64,000 bases of DNA from Mactromeris polynyma (GCA_032209605.1 JASFXZ010000043.1:854819-918818), one strand, 5' to 3'. Positions 1-12,304 are shown, counted from the first letter of the stretch. The notes: a model not told the origin generated them from the letters alone. Numbers and translations: made by a program.

Positions 1-296
1 TATATATCGTCAATTATGGCTGATGCAATCGGGTCATGACTAAAAGACAACTCTTTGAAGTGCGTTACAAGACGTATCGAGTTATCTCCCTTCATAGACG
101 CGAGTATTTCAAGTGACACAATTAATAATGTGAATGTTTCAACGTTGAAAAGTTAAAGTGGCGACAGTTACCTCGTCTCTACTAGAAAAATTTCATTAAA
201 CCTTAATATGGAAGTATAAAAGTAGATTGACAATTGCGGTGTATATCCTCGAATTATTTGCATGTTTTCATCAACTATGAATATTGTCATTCAGAT

Positions 297-301
297 AAAA
301 A
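297..301 (-). terminator. RNA polymerase III T-run terminator of tRNA-iMet
   Basis: Read on the minus strand, a run of five T starts two bases after the tRNA 3' end. This is the usual pol III termination signal and supports the gene being transcribable. Confidence 0.75.
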
Positions 302-303
302 TT

Positions 304-375
304 TAGCAGAGCGAGGTTTCGATCCTCGGACCTCTGGGTTATGGGCCCAGCACGCTTCCACTGCGCCACTCTGCT
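304..375 (-). tRNA. Initiator tRNA-Met (CAT anticodon)
   Basis: The 72-nt minus-strand sequence folds as a complete cloverleaf. The acceptor stem AGCAGAG pairs with CTCTGCT and is followed by discriminator A. The anticodon stem CTGGG/CCCAG carries loop CCCATAA, and the T stem CGAGG/CCTCG carries loop ATCGAAA. The three G:C pairs next to the anticodon loop, the A1:U72 end and the A-rich T loop are hallmarks of eukaryotic initiator tRNA rather than elongator tRNA-Met. The internal promoter boxes A (TGGCGCAGTGG) and B (GATCGAAACC) are intact. No CCA is encoded, as expected in eukaryotes, and no intron is seen. Compared with the usual animal sequence the T stem differs but stays fully paired, so the change is compensated. 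The product would start translation on cytosolic ribosomes. Nearby direct repeats suggest a tandem tRNA unit. Confidence 0.95.
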
Positions 376-482
376 CTCCGTTTAAAGTGTTCACATATCG
401 TCAAATTTGGTCAGTTACTTCAAAACAACTCTGTCAAGAGGGTTTCGGTGTATATCGAGTTATCTCCCCTTCATAGACGCGA

Positions 483-1131
483 ACGTCGTTTCATTAAGTC
501 GGTCGTTTCATGTATCTAAATGTTCTGAATAATTTACAACGATTTCCACAGTTATACATGCATTTGTATTTTTCAACATCAGTTTTGGTCATATGTGTAT
601 TCACTAAACCTCAAAGGCTAAGGTCGACGATATCATATGAGTAATATTTTATGCTAATATATTTATTTATATGGATGAAATAAAGTTATTATGTTTTGAT
701 ATTCATATTTTCAGTTCTGATTTACACCATTTATTCAATCGTGACAAGCTCCGAAGTGAGAAATGCATTGCCTAGTGAACTTTATTCACGGTAAGTCGGG
801 GCGGAATGGATTTGAACGAGAATGACTGTTTGAATGAATTTAGGATTATTGTACTGTTTCATTAACAGCGAGCGCATGAATATATTACCTAGACCATTAC
901 GTTTCAACATAGGTGTGTTGTAATTTGCGTGTTTGTCCGTAAGTTTGATGGAGAAAAAGCCGCGGTTGTGCTTTGATAGAAAAGTAATCCAAACAGCAGG
1001 TTTAGCTTTACGCACGAGAGCATTTCCTCATCTAAACAGTCACGGATCGGAACTGAAAGTTCATACAGCAGTTTAAAGTCAATCCGACAGCACTTTCCCT
1101 CCTTTGTTCTCTTTGGTCACTTAGTATTGCT
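483..1131. other. No gene seen
   Basis: AT-rich sequence between the tRNA unit and the first minisatellite. The only open frame, about 77 codons on the minus strand at 782-1015, has no recognisable motif. Confidence 0.4.
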
Positions 1132-4100
1132 GCATCTTCTCACGCCTCTGATTAGCCAGCATCTTCAGACACTACTGATAAGCCAACATCTTCACACGCA
1201 ACTGATAAGCTAGCATCTTCACACTCCACTGATTGGCTAGCATATTCACACTCCACTGATAAGCTAACATCTTCCAACGCCACTGATTAGCCAGCATCTT
1301 TACACTCCATTGATTGGCTAGCATATTCACACTCCACTGATTAGCCAGCATCTTCACACTCCACTGATTAGCTAGCATCTTTTCACTCCACTGATTGGCT
1401 AGCATATTCACACTCCACAGATAAGCTAACATCTTCCAACGCCACTGATTAGCCAGCATCTTTACACTCCACTGATCAGCGAGCATCTTCACACGCCACT
1501 GATAAGCGAGCATCTTCACACGCCACTGATCAGCCAGCATCTTCACAAGTCACTGATAAGCCAACATCTTCACTCGCCACTGACCAGCCAGCATCTTCAC
1601 ACGTCACTGATAAGCCAGCATCTTCACTCGCCACTGATTAGCTAGCATCTTCACAAGTCACTGATAAGCCAGCATCTTCACACGCCACTGATTAGCTAGC
1701 ATCTTCACACGTCACTGATAAGCCAGCATCTTCACTCGCCACTGACCAGCCAGCATCTTCACACTCCACTGATAAGCTAACATCTTCCAACGCCACTGAT
1801 TAGCCAGCATCTTCACACTCCACTGATTAGGGAGCATCTTCACACGCCACTGATTAGCCAGCATCTTCACACTCCACTGATTAGCCAGCATCTTCACACT
1901 CCACTGATTAGCGAGCATCTTCACACGCCACTGATTAGCCAGCATCTTCACACGCAACTGATTAGCCAGCATCTTCACACTCCACTGATTAGCGAGCATC
2001 TTCACACGCCACTGATTAGCCAGCATCTTCACACTCCACTGATTAGCCAGCATCTTCACACTCCACTGATTAGCCAGCATCTTCACACTCCACTGATTAG
2101 CCAGCATCTTCACACGCCACTGATTAGCGAGCATCTTCACACGCAACTGATTAGCCAGCATCTTCACACTCCACTGATTAGCGAGCATCTTCACACGCCA
2201 CTGATTAGCCAGCATCTTCACAAGTCACTGCTTAGCTAGCATCTTCACACTCCACTGATAAGCTAACGTCTTCCAACGCCACTGATTAGCGAGCATCTTC
2301 ACAAGTCACTGATTAGCCAGCATCTTCACACTCCACTGATCAGCCAGCATCTTCACACTCCACTGATAAGCTAACATCTTCCAACGCCACTGATTAGCCA
2401 GCATCTTCACACTCCACTGATAAGCTAACATCTTCCAACGCCACTGATTAGCCAGCATCTTCACACTCCACTGATTAGAGAGCATCTTCACAAGTCACTG
2501 ATCAGCCAGCATCTTCACAAGTCACTGATCAGCCAGCATCTTCACAAGTCACTGATCAGCCAGCATCATCACAAGTCACTGATCAGCTAGCATCTTCACA
2601 CTCCACTGATAAGCTAACGTCTTCCAACGCCACTGATTAGCTAGCATATTCACACTCCACTGATAAGCTAGCATCTTCACACGCCACTGATTAGCTAGCA
2701 TCTTCACACTCTACTGATTAGCTAGCATATTCACACGCCACTGATAAGCTAGCATCTTCACACGCCACTGATTAGCTAGCATATTCACACTCCACTGATT
2801 AGCTAGCATATTCACACGTCACTGATTAGCCAGCATCTTCACAAGTCACTGCTTAGCTAGCATCTTCACACTCCACTGCTTAGCTAGCATCTTTACACGC
2901 CACTGATTAGCTAGTATCTTCACACACTATTGATAAGCCAGCATCTTCAAACACTACTAATTAGCTAGCATCTTTACACGCCACTGATTAGCTAGCATAT
3001 TCACACATCACTAATTAGCTAGCATCGTCACATATTACTGATTAGCCAGCATCTTCACACACTATTGATAAGCCAGCATTTTCACACACTACTAATTAGC
3101 TAGCATCTTTACACATTACTGATTAGCCAGCATCTGCACACACTATTGATAAACCAGCATCTTCACACACTACTAATTAGCTAGCATCTTTACACGCCAC
3201 TGATTAGCTAGCATATTCACACGCCACTGATTAGCTAGCATCTTCACACGCCACTGATTATCTAGCATATTCACACACTATTGATAAGCCAGCATCTTTA
3301 CACACTATTGATAAGCCAGCATCTTCACACACTACTGATTAGCCAGCATCTTCACACACTATTGATAAGCCAGCATCTTCACACACTATTGATAAGCCAG
3401 CATATTCGCACATAACTGATTAGCCAGCATCTTCACACACTATTGATAAGCCAGCATCTTCACACTCCACTGATTAGCCAGCATCTTCACACGCCACTGA
3501 TTAGCCAGCATCTTCACACTCCACTGATTAGCGAGCATCTTCACACGCCACTGATTAGCCAGCATCTTCACAAGTCACTGCTTAGCTAGCATCTTCACAC
3601 TCCACTGATAAGCTAACGTCTTCCAACGCCACTGATTAGCGAGCATCTTCACAAGTCACTGATTAGCCAGCATCTTCACACTCCACTGATCAGCCAGCAT
3701 CTTCACACGTCACTGATAAGCCAGCATCTTCACTCACCACTGACCAGCCAGCATCTTCACACTCCACTGATAAGCTAACATCTTCCAACGCCACTGATTA
3801 GCCAGCATCTTCACACTCCACTGATTAGCGAGCATCTTCACAAGTCACTGATCAGCCAGCATCTTCACAAGTCACTGATCAGCCAGCATCTTCACAAGTC
3901 ACTGATCAACCAGCATCTTCACAAGTCACTGATCAGCCAGCATCTTCACAAGTCACTGATCAGCTAGCATCTTCACACTCCACTGATAAGCTAACGTCTT
4001 CCAACGCCACTGATTAGCTAGCATATTCACAAGTCACTGATTAGCGAGCATCTTCACAAGTCACTGATTAGCCAGCATCTTCACACGCCACTGATCAGCC

Positions 4101-6944
4101 AGCATCTTAACACGCCACTGATCAGCCAGCATCTTCACACGCCACTGATCAGCCAGCATCTTCACAAGTCACTGATTAGCCAGCATCTTCACACGTCACT
4201 GATTAGCCAGCATCTTCACACGCCACTGATCAGCCAGCATCTTCACACGCCACTGATCAGCCAGCATCTTCCAACGCCACTGATTAGCGAGCATCTGCAC
4301 AAGTCACTGATTAGCCAGCATCTTCACACTCCACTGATAAGCTAACGTCTTCCAACGCCACTGATTAGCTAGCATATTCACAAGTCACTGATTAGCGAGC
4401 ATCTTCACAAGTCACTGATTAGCCAGCATCTTCACACGCCACTGATCAGCCAGCATCTTAACACGCCACTGATCAGCCAGCATCTTCACACGCCACTGAT
4501 CAGCCAGCATCTTCACAAGTCACTGATTAGCCAGCATCTTCACACGCCACTGATCAGCCAGCATCTTCACACGCCACTGATCAGCCAGCATCTTCCAACG
4601 CCACTGATTAGCGAGCATCTTCACAAGTCACTGATTAGCCAGCATCTTCACACGCCACTGATCAGCCAGCATCTTCACAAGTCACTGCTTAGCTAACGTC
4701 TTCCAACGCCACTGATTAGCTAGCATCTTCACACGCCACTGATTAGCTAGCATATTCACACGCCACTGATAAGCTAGCATCTTCACACGCCACTGATTAG
4801 CTAGCCTATTCACACTCCACTGATTAGCTAGCATATTCACACGCCACTGATTATCCAGCATCTTCACAAGTCACTGCTTAGCTAGCATCTTCACACTCCA
4901 CTGCTTAGCTAGCATCTTTACACGCCACTGATTAGCTAGCATATTCACACATCACTAATTAGCTAGCATCGTCACATATTACTGATTAGCCAGCATCTTC
5001 ACACACTATTGATAAGCCAGCATCTTCGCACATAACTGATTAGCCAGCATCTTCACACACTATTGATAAGCCAGCATCTTCACACACTACTAATTAGCCA
5101 GCATCTTTACATATTACTGATTAGCCAGCATCTTCACACACTACTGATTAGCCAGCATCTTCACACACTATTGATAAGCCAGCATCTTCACACATTACTA
5201 ATTAGCCAGCATCTTCACACACTATTGATAAGCCAGCATCTTCACACATTACTAATTAGCCAGCATCTTCACACACTATTGATAAGCCAGCATCTTCACA
5301 CATTACTAATTAGCCAGCATCTTCACACACTATTGATAAGCCAGCATCTTCACACATTACTAATTAGCCAGCATCTTTACACATTACTAATTAGCCAGCA
5401 TCTTTACACATTATTAATTAGCCAGCATCTTTACACATTACTGATTAGCCAGCATCTTCACACATAACTGATTAGCCAGCATCTTCACACATTACTAATT
5501 AGCCAGCATCTTTACACATTACTAATTAGCCAGCATCTTTACACATTACTGATTAGCCAGCATCTTTACACATTACTGATTAGCCAGCATCTTTACACAT
5601 TACTAATTAGCCAGCATCTTTACACATTACTGACTAGCCAGCATCTTTACACATTACTGATTAGCCAGCATCTTTACACATTACTGATTAGCCAGCATCT
5701 TTACACATTACTGATTAGCCAGCATCTTTACACATTACTGATAAGCCAGCATCTTTACACATTACTGATTAGCCAGCATCTTTACACATTACTGATTGGC
5801 CAGCATCTTTACACATTACTGATTGGCCAGCATCTTCACACATTACTGATTAGCCAGCATCTTTACACATTACTGATTAGCCAGCATCTTTACACATTAC
5901 TGATATGCCAGCATCTTTACACATTACTGATTGGCCAGCATCTTCACACATTACTGATTAGCCAGCATCTTTACACATTACTGATTAGCCAGCATCTTTA
6001 CACATTACTGATTGGCCAGCATCTTCACACATTACTGATTAGCCAGCATCTTTACACATTACTGATTAGCCAGCATCTTTACACATTACTGATTGGCCAG
6101 CATCTTCACACATTACTAATTAGCCAGCATCTTTACACAGTATTGATAAGCCAGCATCTTCACACATTACTGATTAGCCAGCATCTTCACACACTACTAA
6201 TTAGCTAGCATCTTCACACATTACTGATTAGCCAGCATCTTCACACACTACTAATTAGCTAGCATCTTCACAAATTACTGATTAGCCAGCATCTTTACAC
6301 ATTACTGATTAGCCAGCATCTTTACACATTACTGATTAGCCAGCATCTTCACACATTACTGATTAGCCAGCATCTTTATACTTTACTGATTAGCCAGCAT
6401 CTTTATACATTACTGATTAGCCAGCATCTTCACACACTACTAATTAGCTAGCATCTTCACACATTACTGATTAGCCAGCATCTTCACACACTACTAATAA
6501 GCTAGCATCTTTACACATTACTGATTAGCCAGCATCTTCACACACTACTAATTAGCTAGCATCTTTACACATTACTGATTAGCCAGCATCTTCACACGCC
6601 ACTGATTAGCTAGCATATTCACACGCCACTGATTAGCTAGCGTCTTCACACGCCAATGATTAGCTAGCATATTCACACGCCACTGATTAGCTAGCATCTT
6701 CACACGCCACTGATTAGCTAGCATATTCACACGCCACTGATTAGCTAGCATCTTCACACGCCACTGATTAGCTAGCATATTCACACACTATTGATAAGCC
6801 AGCATCTTTACACACTATTGATAAGCCAGCATCTTCCCACACTACTAATGAGCTAGCATCTTTACACATTACTGATTAGCCAGCATCTTCACACACTATT
6901 GATAAGCCAGCATCTTCACACACTACTAATTAGCCAGCATCTTC
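1132..6944. repeat. 27-bp minisatellite, about 215 units
   Basis: The unit is close to TTAGCCAGCATCTTCACACG followed by CCACTGA. Because 27 is a multiple of 3, long open frames appear on both strands (a nine-residue repeat such as KMLANQWRV on the minus strand), but this is a property of the unit and not evidence of a gene. Unit types are arranged in blocks. CCACTGATTAG and ACTGATCAG types dominate 1.1-4.9 kb, CACTATTGATAAG and CATTACTGATTAG types dominate 4.9-6.6 kb, and the first type returns at 6.58-6.78 kb. A marker variant (CATCTTAACACG) recurs at 4103 and 4454, which is 351 bases or exactly 13 units apart, showing higher-order duplication. The last unit ends abruptly in CCCCTCG. Confidence 0.95.
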
Positions 6945-7237
6945 CCCTCGTCGTTATACGTTTAACTGTGAACTTTTGACAAAGATTAAATGGAGTGCAA
7001 GAAAAGTGTTTAAAACGGATCCAAACAGTTGATCCTGATCCTGAAAATCAGAATTTTCATTGTGAACACGGGACCTGAAGTTATGTTGTGCCAGTACTAT
7101 TTAAATGTCTATAAGAAGTTTTGATTAAAGTTAAAAATTGTACATCAGCCATAACACGCCTCATCCACCTAAACCCAACTTGTAGATACCAACAATATCT
7201 GCTATTAGCAATAATTGGTATGTATATCAGTTTTATA
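6945..7237. other. No gene seen between minisatellite and Harbinger fragment
   Basis: Unremarkable AT-rich sequence. The bases just before 7238 (TTTTATAG) resemble a splice acceptor for the transposase frame that follows. Confidence 0.3.
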
Positions 7238-7440
7238 GGTTTCCCAAGTGTAGTCGGGGCAATAGACTGCACACATTTCAGGATATACAGGCGTCGGCAA
7301 AGAATGAGTCTGAGACTGTTATCAGGAAAGGGTACCATTCTTTGAATTTAAATGTATGTAACATAGAACAACAAAAGAAGAAAGCTATTTATGAAATTTA
7401 CTGCATATCATCAGTACAAGATTCATTGAGACGACAATAA
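7238..7440 (+). pseudogene. PIF/Harbinger-type transposase fragment, frameshifted
   Basis: The plus-strand frame reads GFPSVVGAIDCTHFRI, which matches the region around the first catalytic Asp of PIF/Harbinger DDE transposases (typical form GFPGVIGAIDGTHI). A one-base shift near 7288 moves the rest into another frame reading ASAKNESETVIRKGYHSLNL, the expected continuation with the RKGYHSLN motif. The frame then runs open to a TAA at 7438-7440. The catalytic nuclease would normally be about 300-400 residues, so only a short internal piece remains. An AG just before the first Gly could be an old splice acceptor. The fragment ends 16 bases before the terminal inverted repeat at 7456, so the later element may have inserted into it. 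It is certainly inactive. Confidence 0.8.
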
Positions 7441-7898
7441 GTATGCTATATAATAGGGTACCGTTTTACTAACATACTTACGCTTGCGTAAATCAAAGAT
7501 TTTCGTAAGTTTTTTGCGTACGTACAACATTTGTACGTAAATGCGTTTCACTAATATTTGCGTACGTAGGTATTTGCGTAAGTTAGAGCGTAAAGTTACG
7601 TTAGAAATTACCGACCGTAAATCTCTACGTTTTGCGTAAAAATGGCCGACCTTATGAACGCTCGAAGAGCTCGACATTTCAGAGAAATACCTGACATGTT
7701 AGACGGATCGTGAACTTATATAAAAGTACAGATTATCACGATATCTGATTGGCGTAGTTTATGATTTGATTGTTAATGATATTAAGCCTCGTACAGATAG
7801 GAGCCATCCTATCTCAGCGATGACGAAGGTAAGTAACGCTAAATTGTACAGTTTACGTATTACTAGCATCACATGTTTTTTACATGATAAGCTCTGTA

Positions 7899-8062
7899 GT
7901 GCCACATATAGTCCGTGCCGCATATAGTTCGCGCACGAACTACATGCGGCGAAGAACGCCGCCTTAAGTTCATGCGTTAACTATATGCGGCGAAGAGCAC
8001 CGCATTAAGTTCACGTTAGCTTTATGCGGCGGACATGTGCCTCGTCGCCGTATTAAGCTCAC
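7899..8062. repeat. GC-rich hairpin and three short repeats
   Basis: The sequence GCCGCATATAGTTCG at 7917-7931 pairs with CGAACTACATGCGGC at 7936-7950, 14 of 15 bases over a four-base loop. It is followed by three imperfect repeats of the form TATGCGGCGAAGA...CCGC..TTAAGTTCA to about 8062. It stands out from the AT-rich surroundings. Function unknown. Confidence 0.7.
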
Positions 8063-8204
8063 TTCTCTTAAAGGTGTTTTTGGAATGTGTATTTGAATAA
8101 GAAAACAATATCAAAAAAGTTAATTTTGAAAAGGAGATAAACTTATGTATCAATGTTTCTAAACCACTGTCAGTCGAATTAGTTATGACCCATTTATGTA
8201 CAAA

Positions 8205-10589
8205 TGCATTATAGTGGGCATATACGATGCTTTGTCAGCGCTTCGCCTTCTGCATATATGACCGCCTTGTGGATTTTAAAGAAACCTCACAGAAATAATA
8301 AGTTGATAATAATGATGATTTATCACGAAGAAGTTTTATTTCACAACATAGTTATATACAATACACTTTTGAAATAGACTGTAATAGTCCATGTTCAAAA
8401 TAAACATATGTACAACATAGTAAGCGACAGTCAGATTAACATGGATACTTAGATATACGATAATTCAAATTTGCTCATCGAAGGATGACAGAGAGGAAAT
8501 AAAGAAAATAGTAAAAATGATCGTTTTAAAATACAGATATCAATATACCTTGTTGAAAGAAGCTTTATGCTATAAATGCATATGCTTGTTTAGTATAATA
8601 TGCTAAAATGCAAGTTCTACAATATTTCAGTTATAACACATTATAAATTTTAACCCTAACGTCGATTCCTTGTCGAAACGAAATACAAGGACATCAGCAG
8701 GGTTATATTTCACAATAGCAACAATAGCGAAAATCCAAATTATCTTATACGCGATATTATATAAATACCGCAACTAAAAACATTCTACTTAATATATTTT
8801 ACTACATTGATTAATTAATTAAAACATATTTTTTCCTGACATCAAAACTTTTCTCCACATAAACCGCAAGATTGCGAAGTACTTGACAATTGTTAGTGGT
8901 TAAAAGTTCAATGGTTTTAAACATATTTGGCTTCACACGATAGTAAGGTTTGATGTAAGTCTGTCTGCTAGATTCGTATAGTGTACATTCAAAAAGAAAG
9001 TGAAATTCATCTTCTAACGTGTTACATGCAGGACAGTGTCTAAGTTCTCGCGGTGTTCTACTCCAACGGCCAGTTTCGATTTTTAATCTGTGAGAGGATA
9101 CTCGTAGTTTGGCAAATGCACTTCTATATGATTTGATATTAAGAAGCTTTAAATATGGTTGAAATTGAAAACTACAAAATGTTTTATAAAAACTAGCTCT
9201 AGTTGAATCGTTCACTCTCGCAGTCCAATCCTGAACAAATATATCGTTAACTCTTTGTTTAAGTATACTTAAAAAGCCGTTTGTATTTCCCACCCCTTGT
9301 GCTATCCAAACTTCATAAAATCCTAATCTACATAATGTGTCTTTAACCAAAGATGCCCAATTTTGTTTACGTGGTGCGGATTCTAACTCCTTCAACATGG
9401 CCTTATACATACAATGTACATACTTTCTTTCACAATAATTGACAATTTTTAACCAAAATTTAACAATATATATAATACGTTGGTTGTGAAAACTAGTACG
9501 CCCAAACTCCCCGTAAATGAAATCATTTTGCGTACTGCATTTAACTCCTAAAACTGACTTACAAAATAATGTATGAATACGTTCAATTGGGTTTGCCTGC
9601 GCAAATCCCCAAACTTCTGCACCATAAAATAAAATTGGTTTCACTAATGTATCAAATAAACTCATTATGTGTTCAACCGATATACTGGTATAACTATAAA
9701 GGTACCTTCTTAATTTAAAAATAGCTTTTTGTGCTTGACCAGCCAAAGTCTTAAGAGTCTCACAAAAAGAACCACCCGAAGTAAAAACTATTCCAAGGTA
9801 AGTATACCTATTTACGATTTCTATTGGATATCCGTCATAGTAAAATGTAAGTTGTTTTGGTAAACGTCCCCATTTTCTAAAAATAACAACTTTAGTTTTC
9901 TCCTTATTTACACTCAATTTCCATCTATTACAATAAGTTTGTAAAATATCCAAATTCCTCTGTAATTCATCGGCAGTATTAGCAAATATAACAATATCAT
10001 CTGCATACATAAGTAGAAACAATTTTAGAGTTTCAATATCTATACCTTCGCCACCATTTAGAAACAGTTCATCCTCCAAATCATTTAAATACATTGCAAA
10101 AATGAAAGGGCTTAAACATTCGCCCTGTCGCACCCCTAGAAAACTTTCAAAAATATCACCCGTGCTACTATTTAACTTAACTCTTGAACGAACGTGTTCA
10201 TACATTGATTTTATTACATTGAATAGGTTGCCTCGTATTCCAAGTTTGTATAATTTATACCAAATGTAAGGCCTTACTAAATAATCAAATGCTTTTGAAA
10301 AATCTACGAAAACACGGAATAATTGCTTACTTTGGTTAAGAACACGATTTATTAAACCGTGAAGTACAAAAATGTTATCGACTGTGCCCATTTTAGCCCT
10401 AAACCCTGCTTGAGCCTCAATATAAATGTAGTTATGTTCTGCCCAAGCGGACAGTCTAGTATTTACAATCCTAGTAAATAGCTTTCCTAAAACACTTAGA
10501 AGTGTTATACCACGAAAGTTTGTCACATCGGACAAGTTTCCATTTTTATGAATAGGTACAATGTAACCCTCACCCTCACGAATCTCCGT
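8205..10589 (-). mobile_element. LINE A, 5'-truncated non-LTR retrotransposon
   Basis: The minus strand carries the 3' part of an APE-type LINE: RT and C-terminal region (8811-10589) and a probable 3' UTR down to about 8205. The 3' UTR includes a GCAT/ATGC stem at 8217-8229 in the place where other LINEs here have a GC hairpin. The 5' end stops just upstream of the first RT block, so the endonuclease domain is absent, a typical 5' truncation. It lies inside the 7.5-12.6 kb inverted-terminus segment. Confidence 0.8.
8811..10589 (-). CDS. LINE A ORF2 C-terminal half: reverse transcriptase
   Basis: This frame encodes the RNA-directed DNA polymerase of a LINE, used for target-primed reverse transcription in the nucleus. 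It has no start codon of its own: the frame is open from a TAG at 10590-10592, and the residues EGYIVPIHKNG precede the RT block YRGITLL-like FRGITLL. Counting from the TTG codon at 10535, VDFSKAFDY (catalytic Asp region) is at 77-85, GVRQGECLSP at 134-143 and the catalytic YADD at 177-180. A C-terminal zinc-knuckle-like CX2CX7HX4C (CPAC at 501, His512, Cys517) follows. The frame has no stop or shift over 590 codons, so the loss of the 5' half may be recent. The product resembles LINE B closely in motif order and spacing. The endonuclease is missing, so it cannot act alone. Confidence 0.9.
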   Translation of the reverse strand, partial: TEIREGEGYIVPIHKNGNLSDVTNFRGITLLSVLGKLFTRIVNTRLSAWAEHNYIYIEAQAGFRAKMGTVDNIFVLHGLINRVLNQSKQLFRVFVDFSKAFDYLVRPYIWYKLYKLGIRGNLFNVIKSMYEHVRSRVKLNSSTGDIFESFLGVRQGECLSPFIFAMYLNDLEDELFLNGGEGIDIETLKLFLLMYADDIVIFANTADELQRNLDILQTYCNRWKLSVNKEKTKVVIFRKWGRLPKQLTFYYDGYPIEIVNRYTYLGIVFTSGGSFCETLKTLAGQAQKAIFKLRRYLYSYTSISVEHIMSLFDTLVKPILFYGAEVWGFAQANPIERIHTLFCKSVLGVKCSTQNDFIYGEFGRTSFHNQRIIYIVKFWLKIVNYCERKYVHCMYKAMLKELESAPRKQNWASLVKDTLCRLGFYEVWIAQGVGNTNGFLSILKQRVNDIFVQDWTARVNDSTRASFYKTFCSFQFQPYLKLLNIKSYRSAFAKLRVSSHRLKIETGRWSRTPRELRHCPACNTLEDEFHFLFECTLYESSRQTYIKPYYRVKPNMFKTIELLTTNNCQVLRNLAVYVEKSFDVRKKYVLIN

Positions 10590-11668
10590 CTAGCGCAGCC
10601 GGTATCGCACTAAAATTCCAGTCCGAAGGTCGCCGTTAAGATAAACAAATATTTATTGTATTGTTAATAAACTTTCAATAATGGTGGATACATTACACAG
10701 ATGAAAATCAAACAAATATTTTAATGTTAATATAAATCATTATACAAATCTGCGGTACGTTGGCAATGTGGAAAGTATATATGAAAATGTTTTACTCGGT
10801 ATAACTATTAGCGTGCACCACAGTATATACCCTATCTTGCGTATTTAATTTTGTAATTTTATTTGGAAATGGAAATACAAAAAATGGGCGTATTTGTAAT
10901 TATTTTATGCGCGATAATGGCGAGACATCTTTACTGTTCCCGTATTTGGACTGAAACACGCTAGACAAATCCAATTTTGTTTATTGCCAAAACAAGTGTA
11001 TATAGTATTACATATACAGTATATTTAACATGTCAACGCATTATCAGAAGAATCTGTCCTTGTGGACTAACACGTAACAAATGCGAACGTGCCCGATTGA
11101 TGGTAGCGGGTTTGTATGAACAAACAACAACATTCGAATATCCGGGTCCATTGAGCTTTTTATTTTCTAGGAAAGCGCGAGACGTATACTACATTCATAT
11201 CAAGAAATAACATCGTGACAGCTCAAGTCTCTTATCGTAAATCAGAAAATGGTGTCTACCAAAAGCCATTACTTTTATCAATCACGATTCGATTTAAACA
11301 GCCTTTAAACTATTTTTTTTTCAAAACTCAACCGCATTTTGTCTAGGAAAAAGCGAAAAACTGCGAATAGATTATAATTATACTTTAAAAACAGAATAGT
11401 TTAGACATGTTATTGACTGTGAAGAGGCAGGGTAAACAAGAAATATCTTGAAAAAACAATTTGAAGGGTTAAGATTGGTTGTGCGCTGGTTACTCCAGAT
11501 CCAAAATGAATTTCGGTGAACTGGGTATTTCCTCCGAACACCATAAAGGGACTTTTCGAAGTCGAAGTGGGAAACGGTATCAATTTTTATCCGTTTTAAA
11601 TGATTATAGAAAGAATGCCTCGGACGAAAATGGTGCATAATTCAATAGTATGCTGGCTAAACACAGCG
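10590..11668. other. No gene; contains a dispersed repeat
   Basis: AT-rich. The part at 10651-10860 has an inverted copy at 41676-41872. Short open frames at 10977-11210 (plus) and 11378-11638 (minus) have no motif I recognise. Confidence 0.4.
10651..10860 (+). repeat. Dispersed repeat, inverted partner at 41.7 kb
   Basis: About 200 bases match the reverse complement of 41676-41872, including GATGAAAATCAAACAAATA and TATTAGCGTGCACCACAGTA. Small indels and substitutions show they are not recent copies. No coding content. Confidence 0.8.
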
Positions 11669-11799
11669 GGGTGGCTAATTAAGTCGCGAATGATAATGAT
11701 CATGAGACGTTAAAGTGGCCAATATATAATCGGTTATAGCATGTAGCCAATATCGATCAGATCTGGGGAATCTTGCGATGAGCCAGAAAGTTGGACATG
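11669..11799 (+). repeat. Dispersed repeat, inverted partner at 55.7 kb
   Basis: Matches the reverse complement of 55636-55768 nearly end to end (shared blocks GATCATGAGACGTTAAAG, ATATAATCGGTTATAGCATG, CTTGCGATGAGCCAGAAAG). In the partner the ATG in this block opens an 85-codon frame. Here it is followed directly by TAG. Similarity stops at GGACATG, exactly where the tRNA-like box A begins. Confidence 0.85.
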
Positions 11800-11885
11800 G
11801 CTCAGATGGTAGCGGGTCCGCGCCTTACAATGCAATTAAGCTTTTTAGTTTTGAGTCTGAGTTCGAGACCATTGGGAGGTAGTTG
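11796..11885 (+). pseudogene. tRNA-like sequence 1 (box A and box B)
   Basis: Box A-like TGGCTCAGATGG (11798-11809) and box B-like AGTTCGAGACC (11860-11870) sit at tRNA-like spacing, with a T-rich run just downstream. The T stem and acceptor stem do not pair well, so this is a degenerate tRNA or the head of a tRNA-derived SINE rather than a working tRNA gene. Confidence 0.5.
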
Positions 11886-12304
11886 TTTTCTTTTCATTAC
11901 AATATTATAGATTTCGTTGGTCATCTACAGTTGTACTTACACGTCTTATACTAATTAATGTTCGCTCGAATATCATTAATAAACATTGTGTAACATGTGT
12001 ATTTATAAGCTATTCACTAAGAGCACGAAACCATCGTGCTGTAGATTTACATGTACATTTATCGCTACACACTCACAGTATATGGAACAAAGTTGATATG
12101 GCTACTTGAACGTAAGGGGTTCAAATGAACATTTTAGCGACGACGCTATAGCCATCATTAAACAAGTCTGATTTAACAACAAAACAATTAGACGATAACA
12201 AAAAAAACACACACAAAAAAACAGACAGAAACGATAAACTACAAGTAATTGACAAGCACTGAGTAAGGGATAAAAATTAATATTGTCCATAAAAATAGGA
12301 GACT

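Larger units (their letters stand above)
74..482 (+). repeat. Direct repeat pair flanking the tRNA gene
   Basis: A 30-base segment ending in TTCATAGACGCGA at 74-103 recurs almost unchanged (one extra C) at 453-482. Weaker similarity extends upstream of both copies. The two copies are about 379 bases apart and bracket the tRNA gene. I infer that the window begins inside the last unit of a tandem tRNA repeat unit of about 380 bp. Only one complete unit is visible. Confidence 0.5.

Noticed and set aside
1172..5467. KMLANQWRV and LLISQHLHT repeat frames
   Set aside because: Products of the 27-bp unit on opposite strands, broken repeatedly by stops where unit variants occur.
12102..12290. 62-codon minus frame with hydrophobic Cys/Phe run
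   Set aside because: Derived from an A/C-rich simple stretch (AAAAAAACACACACAAAAAA). No conservation signal.
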